This document shows positions 28,613-37,928 of a stretch of DNA of 64,000 nt, piece by piece (position 1 is the stretch's first letter; the number at the start of each line of letters is the position of its first letter). Origin of the DNA: an uncultured Porphyromonadaceae bacterium (GTDB lineage Bacteria > Bacteroidota > Bacteroidia > Bacteroidales > Muribaculaceae); the NCBI GenBank assembly GCA_902489275.1, contig CABTZK010000002.1, positions 62,001 to 126,000 of the forward strand, in the 5' to 3' direction. Made by a program: the position numbers and the translations under genes. The notes under the pieces were generated by a model. That model was given only the letters and a program-made list of their open reading frames with translations. It ran no database searches and was not told the DNA's origin.

Positions 28613-29593
28613 ATGATCGAGCGACACGTCATCATCGACAGCGTGGACCCTGTAGTGTTTTATGGGGTCAACAACATCAACATTCAACTCATCCGCAATC
28701 TGTTTCCCAAGCTGCGCATGGCCGCGCGCGGCAGTGTGATTACCGTGATTGGCGATGACGAGGAGACGGCCCACTTTGAGGCTAAGATCAAGGCGCTGGA
28801 GCAGTATTGCGCCCAGTACAACAAGCTCACCGAAGACGTGATTCTCGACACCATCAAGGGCGCTCCGCCAAAAGCGCTCAAGAAGGACGACGTGATCATC
28901 TACGGCGTGAACGGCAAGCCCATCGTGGGCCGCACGCCCAACCAGCAACTGCTGGTGAAGACCTTTGAGCTAAATGACTTGACGTTTGCGTTAGGGCCTG
29001 CCGGGACGGGTAAGACCTACCTGGCGGTGGCACTGGCCGTGAGGGCGCTCAAGAACCGCGAGGTGAAGAAAATCATCTTGTCGCGCCCCGCCGTGGAGGC
29101 TGGCGAGAAACTCGGTTTCCTGCCAGGTGACATGAAGGAGAAAATCGACCCCTACCTGCAGCCGCTCTACGACGCGCTTGAGGACATGATTCCCAGCGCC
29201 AAACTGCAAGAATACATGGAAAGCAACGTGATTCAAATCGCGCCACTGGCATTCATGCGCGGCCGCACGCTCAACGATGCCATCATCGTGCTCGACGAGG
29301 CACAAAACACCACCACGCACCAAATCAAGATGTTTCTCACTCGCCTGGGCATGGGCAGCAAGATGATTGTGACGGGCGACACGACCCAGATCGACTTGCC
29401 GCGCACCGTGAACTCGGGGCTCATTCAGGCGCTGAACATCCTGCACAACGTGAAAGGCATCGGGCGCATGGAATTTGAGAAGAAGGACATCGTGCGCCAC
29501 CAGCTGGTGCAGCGCATCGTCGAGGCCTACGAGCGCCACGAGCGCGAAGCCCACGCTAAAGCTCACTCCATGCAGCAACGAGACAACGATTAA
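28613..29593 (+). CDS. PhoH-like ATPase
   Basis: A 326-residue protein of the PhoH family: cytoplasmic P-loop ATPases linked to RNA metabolism, with no firmly known substrate. The N-terminal 100 residues form the family's alpha/beta domain; the ATPase has Walker A GPAGTGKTYLA, VEAGEKLGFLPGDMKEKIDPYLQPLYDAL and Walker B IIVLDEAQNTT. The sensor stretch ITGDTTQIDLPR appears as VTGDTTQIDLPR. It leads a rightward run with purC, ubiE, a DUF3822 gene and rsmD. Start at 28613 fits the promoter distance. Confidence 0.95.
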   Translation: MIERHVIIDSVDPVVFYGVNNINIQLIRNLFPKLRMAARGSVITVIGDDEETAHFEAKIKALEQYCAQYNKLTEDVILDTIKGAPPKALKKDDVIIYGVNGKPIVGRTPNQQLLVKTFELNDLTFALGPAGTGKTYLAVALAVRALKNREVKKIILSRPAVEAGEKLGFLPGDMKEKIDPYLQPLYDALEDMIPSAKLQEYMESNVIQIAPLAFMRGRTLNDAIIVLDEAQNTTTHQIKMFLTRLGMGSKMIVTGDTTQIDLPRTVNSGLIQALNILHNVKGIGRMEFEKKDIVRHQLVQRIVEAYERHEREAHAKAHSMQQRDND

Positions 29594-29613
29594 CTCAAAA
29601 AATATAAACGAAA

Positions 29614-30561
29614 ATGGCAAAGACATTAACTCAAACCAACTTCAACTTTGAAGGACAAAAGGGTGTTTATCATGGTAAGGTACGTGATGTGTACAACATC
29701 AACAACGATGTGCTCGTGATGGTGGCGACCGACCGCATCTCGGCATTCGACGTGATTCTGCCAAAGGGCATCCCCAGCAAGGGGCAGGTCCTGAACCAGA
29801 TTGCCGCCAAGTTTCTCGACGCGACAGCCGACATTGTGCCCAACTGGAAACTTGCGACTCCCGACCCCATGGTGACCGTGGGTCTCAGGTGCGAGGGATT
29901 TCCCGTGGAAATGATTATCCGCGGCTACTTGACGGGCAGCGCGTGGCGAGCCTACCAAGAAGGTTGCCGAGAGCTGTGTGGGGTGAAACTGCCCGATGGC
30001 ATGCGCGAGAACGAGCGCTTCCCCGAGCCCATCGTCACCCCGACCACTAAGGCTCAGGAAGGCCACGACGAGAATATCTCGCGTGAGGAAATCATTGCCC
30101 AGGGTCTCGTGGGCGAGGAAGACTACAAGGTGATGGAGCAATACACCCGCGCCCTGTTCAAGCGTGGCAGCGAGATCGCCGCCGGCAAGGGGCTGATTCT
30201 GGTCGACACCAAGTATGAGTTTGGCAAGCGCGACGGCAAGGTTATCCTCATGGACGAGATCCACACCCCCGACAGCAGCCGCTACTTCTATGCCAACGGT
30301 TATGAGGAGAAATTTGCAAACGGCGAGCCCCAAAAGCAATTGAGCAAGGAATTCGTGCGCCAGTGGCTCATCGAGCAAGGCTTCATGGGCAAGGCCGGCC
30401 AGCAGATACCCGAGATGACAGACGCGTATTGCGAGACTGTGGCCCAGCGCTACATCGAGCTCTACGAGCACATCACGGGCGACGCGTTCGAGCGCGCCCA
30501 AGACGAAGACCTCGCCGCCCGCATCGAGCGCAACGTGTCGAAGTGCCTCACAACCATTTGA
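29614..30561 (+). CDS. purC: Phosphoribosylaminoimidazole-succinocarboxamide synthase
   Basis: PurC joins CAIR with aspartate using ATP in purine synthesis. The 315-residue protein has the N-terminal [67 protein letters not shown], and [11 protein letters not shown], all characteristic. It is of the longer SAICAR synthase type (near 310 residues) common in Bacteroidetes. It starts 20 bases after phoH and continues the run. Confidence 0.97.
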   Translation: MAKTLTQTNFNFEGQKGVYHGKVRDVYNINNDVLVMVATDRISAFDVILPKGIPSKGQVLNQIAAKFLDATADIVPNWKLATPDPMVTVGLRCEGFPVEMIIRGYLTGSAWRAYQEGCRELCGVKLPDGMRENERFPEPIVTPTTKAQEGHDENISREEIIAQGLVGEEDYKVMEQYTRALFKRGSEIAAGKGLILVDTKYEFGKRDGKVILMDEIHTPDSSRYFYANGYEEKFANGEPQKQLSKEFVRQWLIEQGFMGKAGQQIPEMTDAYCETVAQRYIELYEHITGDAFERAQDEDLAARIERNVSKCLTTI

Positions 30562-30585
30562 TTCAGCGACGCTTGCCCCACGAGC

Positions 30586-31320
30586 ATGGAGACGGTTGAA
30601 GACATCAAGCCCTATAGCGAGGGGCAGGGAAAGACGGAGCAGGTGAAGGCGATGTTTGACCACATCGCCACAGCCTACGACTTCATGAACCGCGCCATGA
30701 CCCTGGGCATCGACAAGTGGTGGCGCCACAGGGCTTGCCGCAAGGTGAAGTCGCACGCGCCCAAGCGCATCCTCGACGTGGCGACCGGCACGGGCGACTT
30801 TGCCATCGAGCTGTACAAGAGCGCACGCCCCCAGCACATCACGGGCATTGACTTGAGCGAGGGCATGCTGGCGGTGGGACGCAAGAAACTGGCAGCCAAG
30901 CGCCTGAATCACGCGATTACCCTTGAGCAAGGCGACTGCCTGAAGATGCGCTTTGACGACGACACCTTCGATGCGGTGACGGTGGCCTTTGGCGTCCGCA
31001 ACTTTGAGCACATCGACTTGGGCTACCGCGAGATGCACCGCGTGATGAGACCGGGAGGCGTACTCTGCGTGCTGGAACTGTCAACGCCACGAAATCGCCT
31101 TGTCCGCCTCTTCTACGACCTCTACACGCTGCACATCATCCCTTTCCTGGGCTCGCTCAAGAGTGGCGACAAGCGCGCCTATCGCTACTTGCCTCAAAGC
31201 ATTGCCGCCGTTCCACAAGGCAACAAGATGCTTGAAATCATGCGCGAGGCCGGCTTCCACGCCCCCCAGGCGCGGAGCCTGACCTTGGGCACATGCAGCA
31301 TCTACACGGCTGTGAAGTAG
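30586..31320 (+). CDS. ubiE: Demethylmenaquinone methyltransferase (UbiE/MenG)
   Basis: A 244-residue SAM-dependent enzyme that methylates demethylmenaquinone to menaquinone, the quinone expected in Bacteroidales. Motifs: YDFMNRAMTLGIDKWWRH, SAM-binding ILDVATGTGDFAIEL, VTVAFGVRNFEHID, and a C-terminal YRYLPQSIAAVPQG. Since ubiquinone is not made in this group, the MenG role is the likely one. It lies 24 bases after purC. Confidence 0.95.
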   Translation: METVEDIKPYSEGQGKTEQVKAMFDHIATAYDFMNRAMTLGIDKWWRHRACRKVKSHAPKRILDVATGTGDFAIELYKSARPQHITGIDLSEGMLAVGRKKLAAKRLNHAITLEQGDCLKMRFDDDTFDAVTVAFGVRNFEHIDLGYREMHRVMRPGGVLCVLELSTPRNRLVRLFYDLYTLHIIPFLGSLKSGDKRAYRYLPQSIAAVPQGNKMLEIMREAGFHAPQARSLTLGTCSIYTAVK

Positions 31321-31353
31321 CCTCTTGAAGGAAAACACCATCGATAGAACATC

Positions 31354-32190
31354 ATGAGCGATTTATCAAACACGACACGAGACATTGACATCCAGCACCC
31401 CGAGTACTGGACGTTAGAGCTGGCGCTCGCTCCCAAGGCGGTGCAATACATGCTCTACGACATCGACGAGGAAAACTCGTTGAACGCGGGCGAGATTCCC
31501 CTGGATTTCACGGCAGGCGGCTACCTCAAGGCCTTGGAGAATGCCATCTACGACAATCCGCTGCTGCTCAACGAGTACCGCCAGGTGCGCATCTTGGCTC
31601 ACTCGGAGCGCTTTATCGTGCTCCCGCCCGAGTTCAAGCACCCTGACGATGCCATCGAGGCTTTCGACACGGCCTTTCCCCATCGGGAGGGCGACTTCGC
31701 CCTGTGCTCGCTTCCATGTTGCGGGGTGAGCGTGGGATTTGAATTACCCCGAGGCGTGTTGGGATTTTTAGAGCGTACCTTTGACATGCCGCCCATCCTG
31801 CACCACCTGTACCCGCTCATGGAGTACTACAAGCACCAAGACGAGGGCCGCGAGGTCGCCTGCCTGCACCTCCACCTCAGAGACGACAGCACCGACTTGG
31901 TGATGACAAAAAGCCAGGAAGGGCTTGTGATGGCCAACACCTATCCCACCCCAACGCCACAAGATGCCATCTACTTTGCCTTGCACGCCTTCAAGACCTT
32001 CGGTCTCGACGTGAAACGCGACGAGCTGCTCTTGACCGGTAGCAAACCCCTGCGCGACAAGGTGATGCCCGAGTTGCGAAAATACGTGAGCTACGTGATG
32101 CCCGCCATTATTCCAGCCGCGGCATTGCAAATTGGCCAAGACGCGATGAACGCCCCGCTGGAATTAATCTTACTTGCCCTATGCGAATAA
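31354..32190 (+). CDS. DUF3822 family protein
   Basis: A 278-residue cytoplasmic protein of the Bacteroidetes family DUF3822. Recognisable parts are the N-terminal YWTLELALAPKAVQYMLYDID, RILAHSERFIVLPPEF, LPCCGVSVGFELP, and VACLHLHLRDDSTDLVM in the second half, which suggest an actin/RNase H-like fold. The family usually sits directly upstream of rsmD, as here, with a ten-base overlap, suggesting coupling. Function unknown. Confidence 0.85.
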   Translation: MSDLSNTTRDIDIQHPEYWTLELALAPKAVQYMLYDIDEENSLNAGEIPLDFTAGGYLKALENAIYDNPLLLNEYRQVRILAHSERFIVLPPEFKHPDDAIEAFDTAFPHREGDFALCSLPCCGVSVGFELPRGVLGFLERTFDMPPILHHLYPLMEYYKHQDEGREVACLHLHLRDDSTDLVMTKSQEGLVMANTYPTPTPQDAIYFALHAFKTFGLDVKRDELLLTGSKPLRDKVMPELRKYVSYVMPAIIPAAALQIGQDAMNAPLELILLALCE

Positions 32191-32735
32191 TTAGTGGAAA
32201 ATATGGGCGACGGCGCTTCCAAGTGCCCACCAATATCACCGCCCGCCCCACAACCGACATGGCTCGCGAAAACATCTTCAACGTGTTGAGCAACTGGGTA
32301 GACTTTGAGGGGCTGACCGCCCTCGACCTCTTCTCGGGCACGGGCGCCATGAGTTTTGAGTTCCTTTCGCGGGGCTGCTCCATGGTCACGAGCGTGGAGA
32401 AAGCCTCCACGCAATACAACTTCATCAAGAAAGTGAAAGAGGAACTTCACGAGGAAAACCTCGTGCAAGTGAAAGGCGACGTGTTCAGGTTCATCACCAC
32501 CTGCAAGCAGAAGTATGACCTCATCTTTGCCGATCCGCCCTACGACCTGCCCAACCTGGCCGACATCCCGCAACTGCTGCTTGACTCCCTGATGCTCAAG
32601 GACGATACCATCATCATCGTGGAACACAGCAAGAACTACAATTTCGCTGCCCTGCCGCACTTCTACCAGCAGCGCGTCTACGGCAAGGTGAATTTCTCAA
32701 TCTTCCATGCCAATTGCGGCCAAAACGGTGGCTAA
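32181..32735 (+). CDS. rsmD: 16S rRNA (guanine966-N2)-methyltransferase RsmD
   Basis: A 184-residue enzyme that methylates G966 in 16S rRNA. It opens with the RsmD phrase RIISGKYGRRRFQVP and RPTTDMARENIFNVL, then the SAM site LDLFSGTGAMSFEFLSRG, and the catalytic FADPPYDLP. Its last 39 bases overlap the end of miaA on the other strand, so the two convergent genes share coding DNA. A ten-base overlap couples it to the DUF3822 gene. Confidence 0.95.
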   Translation: MRIISGKYGRRRFQVPTNITARPTTDMARENIFNVLSNWVDFEGLTALDLFSGTGAMSFEFLSRGCSMVTSVEKASTQYNFIKKVKEELHEENLVQVKGDVFRFITTCKQKYDLIFADPPYDLPNLADIPQLLLDSLMLKDDTIIIVEHSKNYNFAALPHFYQQRVYGKVNFSIFHANCGQNGG

Positions 32736-33596
32736 CGCCTCGGCCGGCCGACACCACTTGACGGTCGCGTCGCGGGCAAGCCACGTGAGTTGCTTCTTGG
32801 CATAGACTCGCGTGTTTTTCTTGATGCGATCGCAAGCCGTCACACGGTCCATCACACCCTCGAAATAGGCAAACATCTCCTTGTAGCCCACGGTGTTGAG
32901 CGCATTAAGATGACGCCACCGATACACCCTGCGCGCCTCTTGCTCCAGCCCTTGCTCCAGCATGCGGTCGACCCGGGCGTTGATGCGCTCAAACAGCAAG
33001 GGGCGGTCAAGATTCAAGCCGATTTTGACAAGCCCGAAAGGCCGATGCTTGACCGTCCCCTTGCGCCATGACGAATAGGGCACTCCAGCCTGGCGGCACA
33101 CTTCCACAGCGTGCACGACTCGCTTAGGGTTCTTGCGGTCGACAAGCTCAAAATATTCAGGGTCAAGGCGCTGCAATTGCTCCAACATGAAACCCAATCC
33201 GTGCTGGCGATAATCTTGCTTGACAGCCTGCCGGACCTCATCGCTCACGTCGGGCATGAAATCAATGCCCTTGCACACGGCATCAATATACATCATCGAC
33301 CCGCCGCACATGACCGCATAGTCGCCTTTTTCCCACAGCGAGGGCAGCAGCGCCATCACGTCGTGTTCAAACTGCGCCGCGCTGTAATACTCATCCAGCC
33401 TTTTGAATTGCACAAAATGATGCCTCGCGAGCGCTTGCTCACGCGGCGTGGGGGCGGCTGTGCCGATGGGAATGCCTTGAAAAACCTGCCGCGAGTCGGC
33501 ATTGATGATGTCACAGCCCAAGTGGCGCGCCACCTCGATGGCGGCTGCCGTCTTCCCCACTCCCGTGGGGCCGGTGATGACCACGAGCGTTCTCAT
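32697..33596 (-). CDS. miaA: tRNA dimethylallyltransferase
   Basis: MiaA puts an isopentenyl group on A37 of tRNAs that read UNN codons. The 299-residue protein has the P-loop TGPTGVGKTAAA, DIINADSRQVFQGIPIGTA, HHFVQFKRLDEYYSAAQFE, the CGGSMMYIDAV loop, and NTVGYKEMFAYFEG near the C-terminus. It overlaps the upstream permease gene by four bases (ATGA). Its 3' end lies within rsmD on the opposite strand. Confidence 0.96.
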   Translation of the reverse strand: MRTLVVITGPTGVGKTAAAIEVARHLGCDIINADSRQVFQGIPIGTAAPTPREQALARHHFVQFKRLDEYYSAAQFEHDVMALLPSLWEKGDYAVMCGGSMMYIDAVCKGIDFMPDVSDEVRQAVKQDYRQHGLGFMLEQLQRLDPEYFELVDRKNPKRVVHAVEVCRQAGVPYSSWRKGTVKHRPFGLVKIGLNLDRPLLFERINARVDRMLEQGLEQEARRVYRWRHLNALNTVGYKEMFAYFEGVMDRVTACDRIKKNTRVYAKKQLTWLARDATVKWCRPAEALATVLAAIGMED

Positions 33597-34747
33597 CCCT
33601 TGGCGGCCTGCCCGCTTCCTTTCTTCTTCATGCCGGCCTTTGCGGTATTCTTGTAAAGCGGATTGGGCGTATGGAGCACAAACTCGCTATAATAGGAGAT
33701 AAGCAGCGTGGTGAGCGGCAGCGCCACAATCAAGCCGATAAATCCCAACACGTAGCCCCAAACCGATAGCGCCAAGAAGATGATGGCGGGCCGCAAGCCC
33801 ATCTGCTGCTTCATGATGGCAGGCACAAGCACCATGTCCTGAATCAATTGACACACGCAATAAACCACAATCACCCACCCGAACAGGGGAAGGAACGCCC
33901 CACCCGTGTTGACGCTTTGCACCAGGCACAGGAAAGCGGCAAACGGGATGGAAATGAGCTGGAGATAGGGAACCATGTTCATCACCCCAATCGACAAGCC
34001 AAACACGATGGCCATGGGCAAACCCATGATGAGGAAACCGATGGCAAAAATAATCCCCACGAAAAACGAGACGAGAGCCTGCCCGCGAAAGTACCTGCTC
34101 ATCGTGTTGGTCACGTCTTGAAAAATGCGGAAAGTCATGCGGCGATAGGAGCGGGGCACCGCACTCTTGAAGGCATGTGAAATTTTATCGTAATCAATCA
34201 TGACAAAAAACATGTAGAGCAGCGCCATCAAGAAAGAGAGGATGCCCATCACCACGCTCAGCGTGCCATCGACAACCGTCCAGGTACCGCTCATCACGCC
34301 CTTGGCAATCTTCATCCATTGCTCCTGTGAGAACAAGTGCTTGATCGTGTCGGGATTCAAGTACCCATTGATAAACCGCTGCACTTCTGTCGGTATTCCC
34401 GTTTTAGAAAACTCATGGGTTGCGTAGGAGGTGAGCAACTTGCCCATCTCGGCGAACTCGTCAATCAGATAGGGCACAAGAAAGCAGAAGACCAAGAAAA
34501 CGGAGCCTAAGAAAAGCAGCATGGTGATGACTGCCGGAATCATGCGATTACTCAAATGCAAAATTCTCTGGATAAACTTGACAATAGGCTCCAGCACGTA
34601 GGCCAGCAGGCAGCCCACCAAGAACGGCAAAAGGATGCCACTCAGGTAATTGACAACGTAGATGACCGCCACAACAAGAGCGACCGTGAGGATGATCCGA
34701 AACACTCGGTCAAAATCATATTTCTTTTTCTCGGCAATTACTTCCAT
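33593..34747 (-). CDS. AI-2E family transporter (UPF0118 permease)
   Basis: A 384-residue inner-membrane protein with about eight hydrophobic helices: a pair near the N-terminus (LTVALVVAVIYVVNYLSGILLPFLVGCLLAYVLEP region), one around 70-90, a soluble middle (EVQRFINGYLNPD), and a cluster after residue 215 with the family phrase GLPMAIVFGLSIGVMNMVPYLQLI. The name comes from distant TqsA; the true substrate is uncertain and some members act in ion transport. The C-terminal tail is basic (AKAGMKKKGSG). It is the first gene of the permease-miaA operon. Confidence 0.9.
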   Translation of the reverse strand: MEVIAEKKKYDFDRVFRIILTVALVVAVIYVVNYLSGILLPFLVGCLLAYVLEPIVKFIQRILHLSNRMIPAVITMLLFLGSVFLVFCFLVPYLIDEFAEMGKLLTSYATHEFSKTGIPTEVQRFINGYLNPDTIKHLFSQEQWMKIAKGVMSGTWTVVDGTLSVVMGILSFLMALLYMFFVMIDYDKISHAFKSAVPRSYRRMTFRIFQDVTNTMSRYFRGQALVSFFVGIIFAIGFLIMGLPMAIVFGLSIGVMNMVPYLQLISIPFAAFLCLVQSVNTGGAFLPLFGWVIVVYCVCQLIQDMVLVPAIMKQQMGLRPAIIFLALSVWGYVLGFIGLIVALPLTTLLISYYSEFVLHTPNPLYKNTAKAGMKKKGSGQAAKG

Positions 34748-34772
34748 CGTTAGAAAAGGTTGATTCTTTCCT

Positions 34773-34781
34773 GCAAATATA
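34773..34781 (-). promoter_or_regulatory. -7 box of the permease-miaA operon
   Basis: Read leftward it is TATATTTGC, matching TAnnTTTG, 26 bases before the permease start. The inverted repeat 34786-34821 lies directly upstream, over the expected -33 region. Confidence 0.55.
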
Positions 34782-34785
34782 CAAC

Positions 34786-34821
34786 TTTATTGGCGAAAAA
34801 AGGAAAATTTTCGCCAATAAA
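34786..34821. repeat. Perfect 14-bp inverted repeat upstream of the permease promoter
   Basis: TTTATTGGCGAAAA and its exact complement flank an eight-base purine loop. It could terminate the leftward RluA-type gene ending at 34904 (the leftward strand then has T-rich sequence inside the stem), or, since it overlaps the permease -33 region, act as an operator. Sequence alone does not decide. Confidence 0.6.
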
Positions 34822-34903
34822 AAGAGAATGCATAGATTTTGGCATAGATGACCTGATTGGACTTGCTGGTTGTTTTGCAGGGATTTCTCGGCATGAGGCG
34901 AAG

Positions 34904-36532
34904 TTAGAAAGGGGCTGGCGCCACGACAGTAAGGTCTTTTCTCGTGACGGGGTGGGTGAAGGTGATCGCCTCGGCGTGAAGATAGAGGCGGCTGGCCGCA
35001 GTGCCGTAGAGCATATCGCCCACAATGGGGGCGTTCAATCCCAGAGGGTGAGAGGCGTGGACACGCAACTGGTGGGTGCGCCCCGTAACCGGGAAAAACG
35101 CGACGCGGGTTTTCCCCTTTTCCCGCGAGATGACCTCCCACCGGGTCAAGGCGCGCTTGCCATGCCGAAAACTCACCTTCTGGCGCGGACGGTCGTTGAT
35201 GTCGAGACACAGCGGCAGGTCGATGAAGCCTTGCTCCTGGGCGACAAGCCCATCAAGCAGGGCGATGTAGCGCTTCCTGACGCTGTGGCTGGCAAACTGG
35301 CATTGCAGGCTTCTGTACGTCTCGCTGGTCTTTGCCACCAGCACAAGCCCCGAGGTCATCTGGTCAAGGCGGTGCACGGCCAGCGGCCCCGTGGCGCGGG
35401 TGAACCGTGCCTTGAGCCTGGTCAAGAGCGAGTCGCGCTGCAACTTGCCAGGCGTGGTGAGCAATCCGGCAGGCTTGTTCACAACGGCTATCCACTCGTC
35501 ATCGTAGACGACCTCAATCGGCTTGTCGCGGCACTCGGCAGCGAGCGGATTGGGCTCGACATCAAGGCCTTGCAGCATGAAGGCCAAAATGGGGCGGCAC
35601 TTGCTCAAGCAAGCGGGATAATAGTGGCCATCGTGGCGCACCTCGCCCTCGGGAGATTCTCCCCACCAAAACTCGGCCATAGCGACAGGGCGCAAATCGT
35701 TCAAGAAAGCATATTGCAACAACTTGGGCGCGCAGCACTCCCCTGCTCCCGCCGGGGGCAAGACGCTCTCGCCATAGTATTGCCGAAACACCTCCATCAG
35801 GTTTCTTTTCTCGCCTCGGGCATTGCACACGACAAAGAGTTGGAAGATGCGTTCTTGCAACGCCTCGCTCATGGCCTTGCGCTGCCGCTTGAGCAAGGCG
35901 ATGCGGTCGCGGCACGCTTGCAGTTGCCGATTGAGGGGAGCGATGAGCCCCTCATGGTGCCGCTTGAGGCGCTTGAGCTGAGCTTTCTGGTATTGGCTCT
36001 CGGCCACGAGTTCCTGCTCCAACTCGGGCGAAAGGGCGCCTTGACCGCGCAAGGCATCGCGCTTGGCCTTGGAGCGCGCCATGAACGCCCTCCACTCGGC
36101 CAATTCCCGGTCGCGCCGCTCAACCACCGCATCGGCCTGCCGCTGGAGAGCCTGCAACATGCCATCACGCTCTATCGCGGCAATTGCGTGGTTGATGCTG
36201 GTAATCTTGGCCTCGCCACGCTTGAACTCCCCATCGGGATCGAGCAAGTCATAGACAGGAGGCACAAAGTAGTCCCACTGGTTGCTGCCACACAAGTTTC
36301 CCGAGAATGCCGCCAAAAAGCCAAGTTGGCCAGCGGCATCGCTCACCACGAGCACGCCCAGCATCTTGCCACGCTGCAACTCCTCGCGCCACGCTTGGCG
36401 AGCCGACACACAGGCTCTGACCTCGCTGGCGGCCTCGACACAAAGCGGATGGGGCGAGTAGTGAAACGGGAAAGTGAATTGCCGCGGGAGCTCAATGCCC
36501 GAAACGCGGGCTGTGAATCGGTGTAGCATCAT
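34904..36532 (-). CDS. RluA-family pseudouridine synthase with long N-terminal extension
   Basis: A 542-residue protein. The C-terminal 200 residues are an RluA-type pseudouridine synthase with VVYDDEWIAVVNKPAGLLTTPG, the catalytic HRLDQMTSGLVLVAK (Asp in HRLD), and VTGRTHQLRVHASHPLGLNAPIVGD. The first 320 are unlike canonical RluA: an IELPRQFTFPFHYSPHPLCVEAA start, a charged alpha-helical or coiled-coil stretch (about residues 125-240), then GAGECCAPKLLQYAFLNDLRPVAMAEFWWG. This layout recurs in Bacteroidales as far as I recall. Starts at 36532 and 36529 are both possible. The target RNA is unknown. Confidence 0.88.
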   Translation of the reverse strand: MMLHRFTARVSGIELPRQFTFPFHYSPHPLCVEAASEVRACVSARQAWREELQRGKMLGVLVVSDAAGQLGFLAAFSGNLCGSNQWDYFVPPVYDLLDPDGEFKRGEAKITSINHAIAAIERDGMLQALQRQADAVVERRDRELAEWRAFMARSKAKRDALRGQGALSPELEQELVAESQYQKAQLKRLKRHHEGLIAPLNRQLQACRDRIALLKRQRKAMSEALQERIFQLFVVCNARGEKRNLMEVFRQYYGESVLPPAGAGECCAPKLLQYAFLNDLRPVAMAEFWWGESPEGEVRHDGHYYPACLSKCRPILAFMLQGLDVEPNPLAAECRDKPIEVVYDDEWIAVVNKPAGLLTTPGKLQRDSLLTRLKARFTRATGPLAVHRLDQMTSGLVLVAKTSETYRSLQCQFASHSVRKRYIALLDGLVAQEQGFIDLPLCLDINDRPRQKVSFRHGKRALTRWEVISREKGKTRVAFFPVTGRTHQLRVHASHPLGLNAPIVGDMLYGTAASRLYLHAEAITFTHPVTRKDLTVVAPAPF

Positions 36533-36537
36533 CGTGC

Positions 36538-36546
36538 CCAAAATTA
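36538..36546 (-). promoter_or_regulatory. -7 box of the RluA-type gene, almost at the start codon
   Basis: Read leftward it is TAATTTTGG, matching TAnnTTTG. Only six bases separate it from the first ATG, so the mRNA would be leaderless or nearly so. Confidence 0.45.
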
Positions 36547-36711
36547 CTATTTTCTTTTCAATTCCACAAAAAGCAGAGCGCGAAAAAAAAAGACGTAACC
36601 ATACCAATATCAACGCAATGAGCATCAATCCTTGAGGAATTCACTGAGTTTGCGATGTAAAAATGGCATGAATATTCAGCATCTGGCGTGCGCTTTTTTG
36701 CAAAATATGAG

Positions 36712-36720
36712 TAAATTTGC
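36712..36720 (+). promoter_or_regulatory. -7 box of pfkA
   Basis: TAAATTTGC matches TAnnTTTG, 59 bases before the pfkA ATG. Confidence 0.55.
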
Positions 36721-36778
36721 AAATCAAAATATAGCAATCACTATTTCGTTTATTTAACATCCAATTCACAATAGCAGT

Positions 36779-37759
36779 ATGGCATCATTCAAAACAATCG
36801 GCATTCTCACATCGGGCGGCGATGCCCCTGGCATGAATGCGGCAATCCGCGCCGTTACCCGCTCGGCAATTTTCAACGGATTCAAGGTAAAGGGAATTTA
36901 TCGTGGCTATAGAGGGCTTGTCGACAACGAGATTGTAGACTTCAAGTCGCAAAACGTGTCCAATATCATTCATCACGGCGGCACCATTCTCAAGACTGCC
37001 CGCTGCGAGGCATTCAAGACCAAGGAGGGTTTAGACCAGGCCTACGAGAACATGCGGAAAAACGATATTGGCGCCCTGGTGGTCATTGGCGGCGACGGAT
37101 CGCTCACGGGCGCGCGCCGCTTTGCCAGCGAGTACGACGTGCCCATCATTGGCATCCCCGGCACCATTGACAATGACCTCTACGGCACCGACCACACCAT
37201 TGGCTACGACACGGCACTGAACACCATCATGTGGTGCGTGGACCGCATTCGCGACACGGCCACAAGCCACGAGCGCCTCTTCTTCATTGAGGTGATGGGG
37301 CGCGACGCGGGCTTCCTTGCCCTCAACGGCGCTATCGCCAGCGGTGCCGAGGCTGCGATAATCCCTGAGATTTCAACCGAAGTCGACCAGCTGGCCGAGT
37401 TGATTCAAAACGGTTTCCGCAAGAGCAAGAACTCCAGCATCGTGCTGGTGGCCGAAAGCCCCATCACTGGCGGTGCCATTGGGCTTGCAGAGCGTGTGCG
37501 CAAGGAGTTTCCCAACTACGATGTGCGCGTGACCATTTTGGGGCACCTGCAACGCGGTGGCAACCCCACGGCACAGGACCGCATCCTGGCATCGCGCATG
37601 GGCGCCGCTGCCATCGATGCCCTCCTTGAGGGGCAACGCAACGTGATGGTAGGCGATGACGACGAGGATATCATTTATGTTCCTTTCAGCAAGGCTATCA
37701 AGAAGGAGAAGCCCATTGACCGCAACCTGCTTCAAACCCTGCGCCGCTTGTCCATCTAA
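36779..37759 (+). CDS. pfkA: ATP-dependent 6-phosphofructokinase
   Basis: Makes fructose 1,6-bisphosphate in glycolysis. The 326-residue protein has the ATP site [27 protein letters not shown], the catalytic [32 protein letters not shown] and [15 protein letters not shown]. The GGDGS motif, where the second Gly-Asp pairs with ATP use, argues for ATP rather than pyrophosphate as donor. Normal length for the bacterial PfkA type. Monocistronic with its own promoter. Confidence 0.96.
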   Translation: MASFKTIGILTSGGDAPGMNAAIRAVTRSAIFNGFKVKGIYRGYRGLVDNEIVDFKSQNVSNIIHHGGTILKTARCEAFKTKEGLDQAYENMRKNDIGALVVIGGDGSLTGARRFASEYDVPIIGIPGTIDNDLYGTDHTIGYDTALNTIMWCVDRIRDTATSHERLFFIEVMGRDAGFLALNGAIASGAEAAIIPEISTEVDQLAELIQNGFRKSKNSSIVLVAESPITGGAIGLAERVRKEFPNYDVRVTILGHLQRGGNPTAQDRILASRMGAAAIDALLEGQRNVMVGDDDEDIIYVPFSKAIKKEKPIDRNLLQTLRRLSI

Positions 37760-37928
37760 CTACAGCACACAGGCACTTCCCTCCATGGACGAAAGCATGT
37801 GTTACCATCTTTTTTTTATCTTAAATTTATCTAAAAAGTTTTGTTGTTTCGTAATTATTCACTTACTTTGTTGAGCAATAAAATGAATTTGATTGCGACG
37901 CATTAATAACTCATCAATCCTTTACAAC

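Noticed and set aside
29626..31038. 470-aa leftward ORF opposite purC and ubiE
   Set aside because: It spans two well-recognised enzymes on the other strand and has no recognisable protein features.
34760..36526. 588-aa rightward ORF opposite the RluA fusion gene
   Set aside because: It is antisense to a gene with clear catalytic motifs, and long antisense frames are expected in GC-rich coding DNA.
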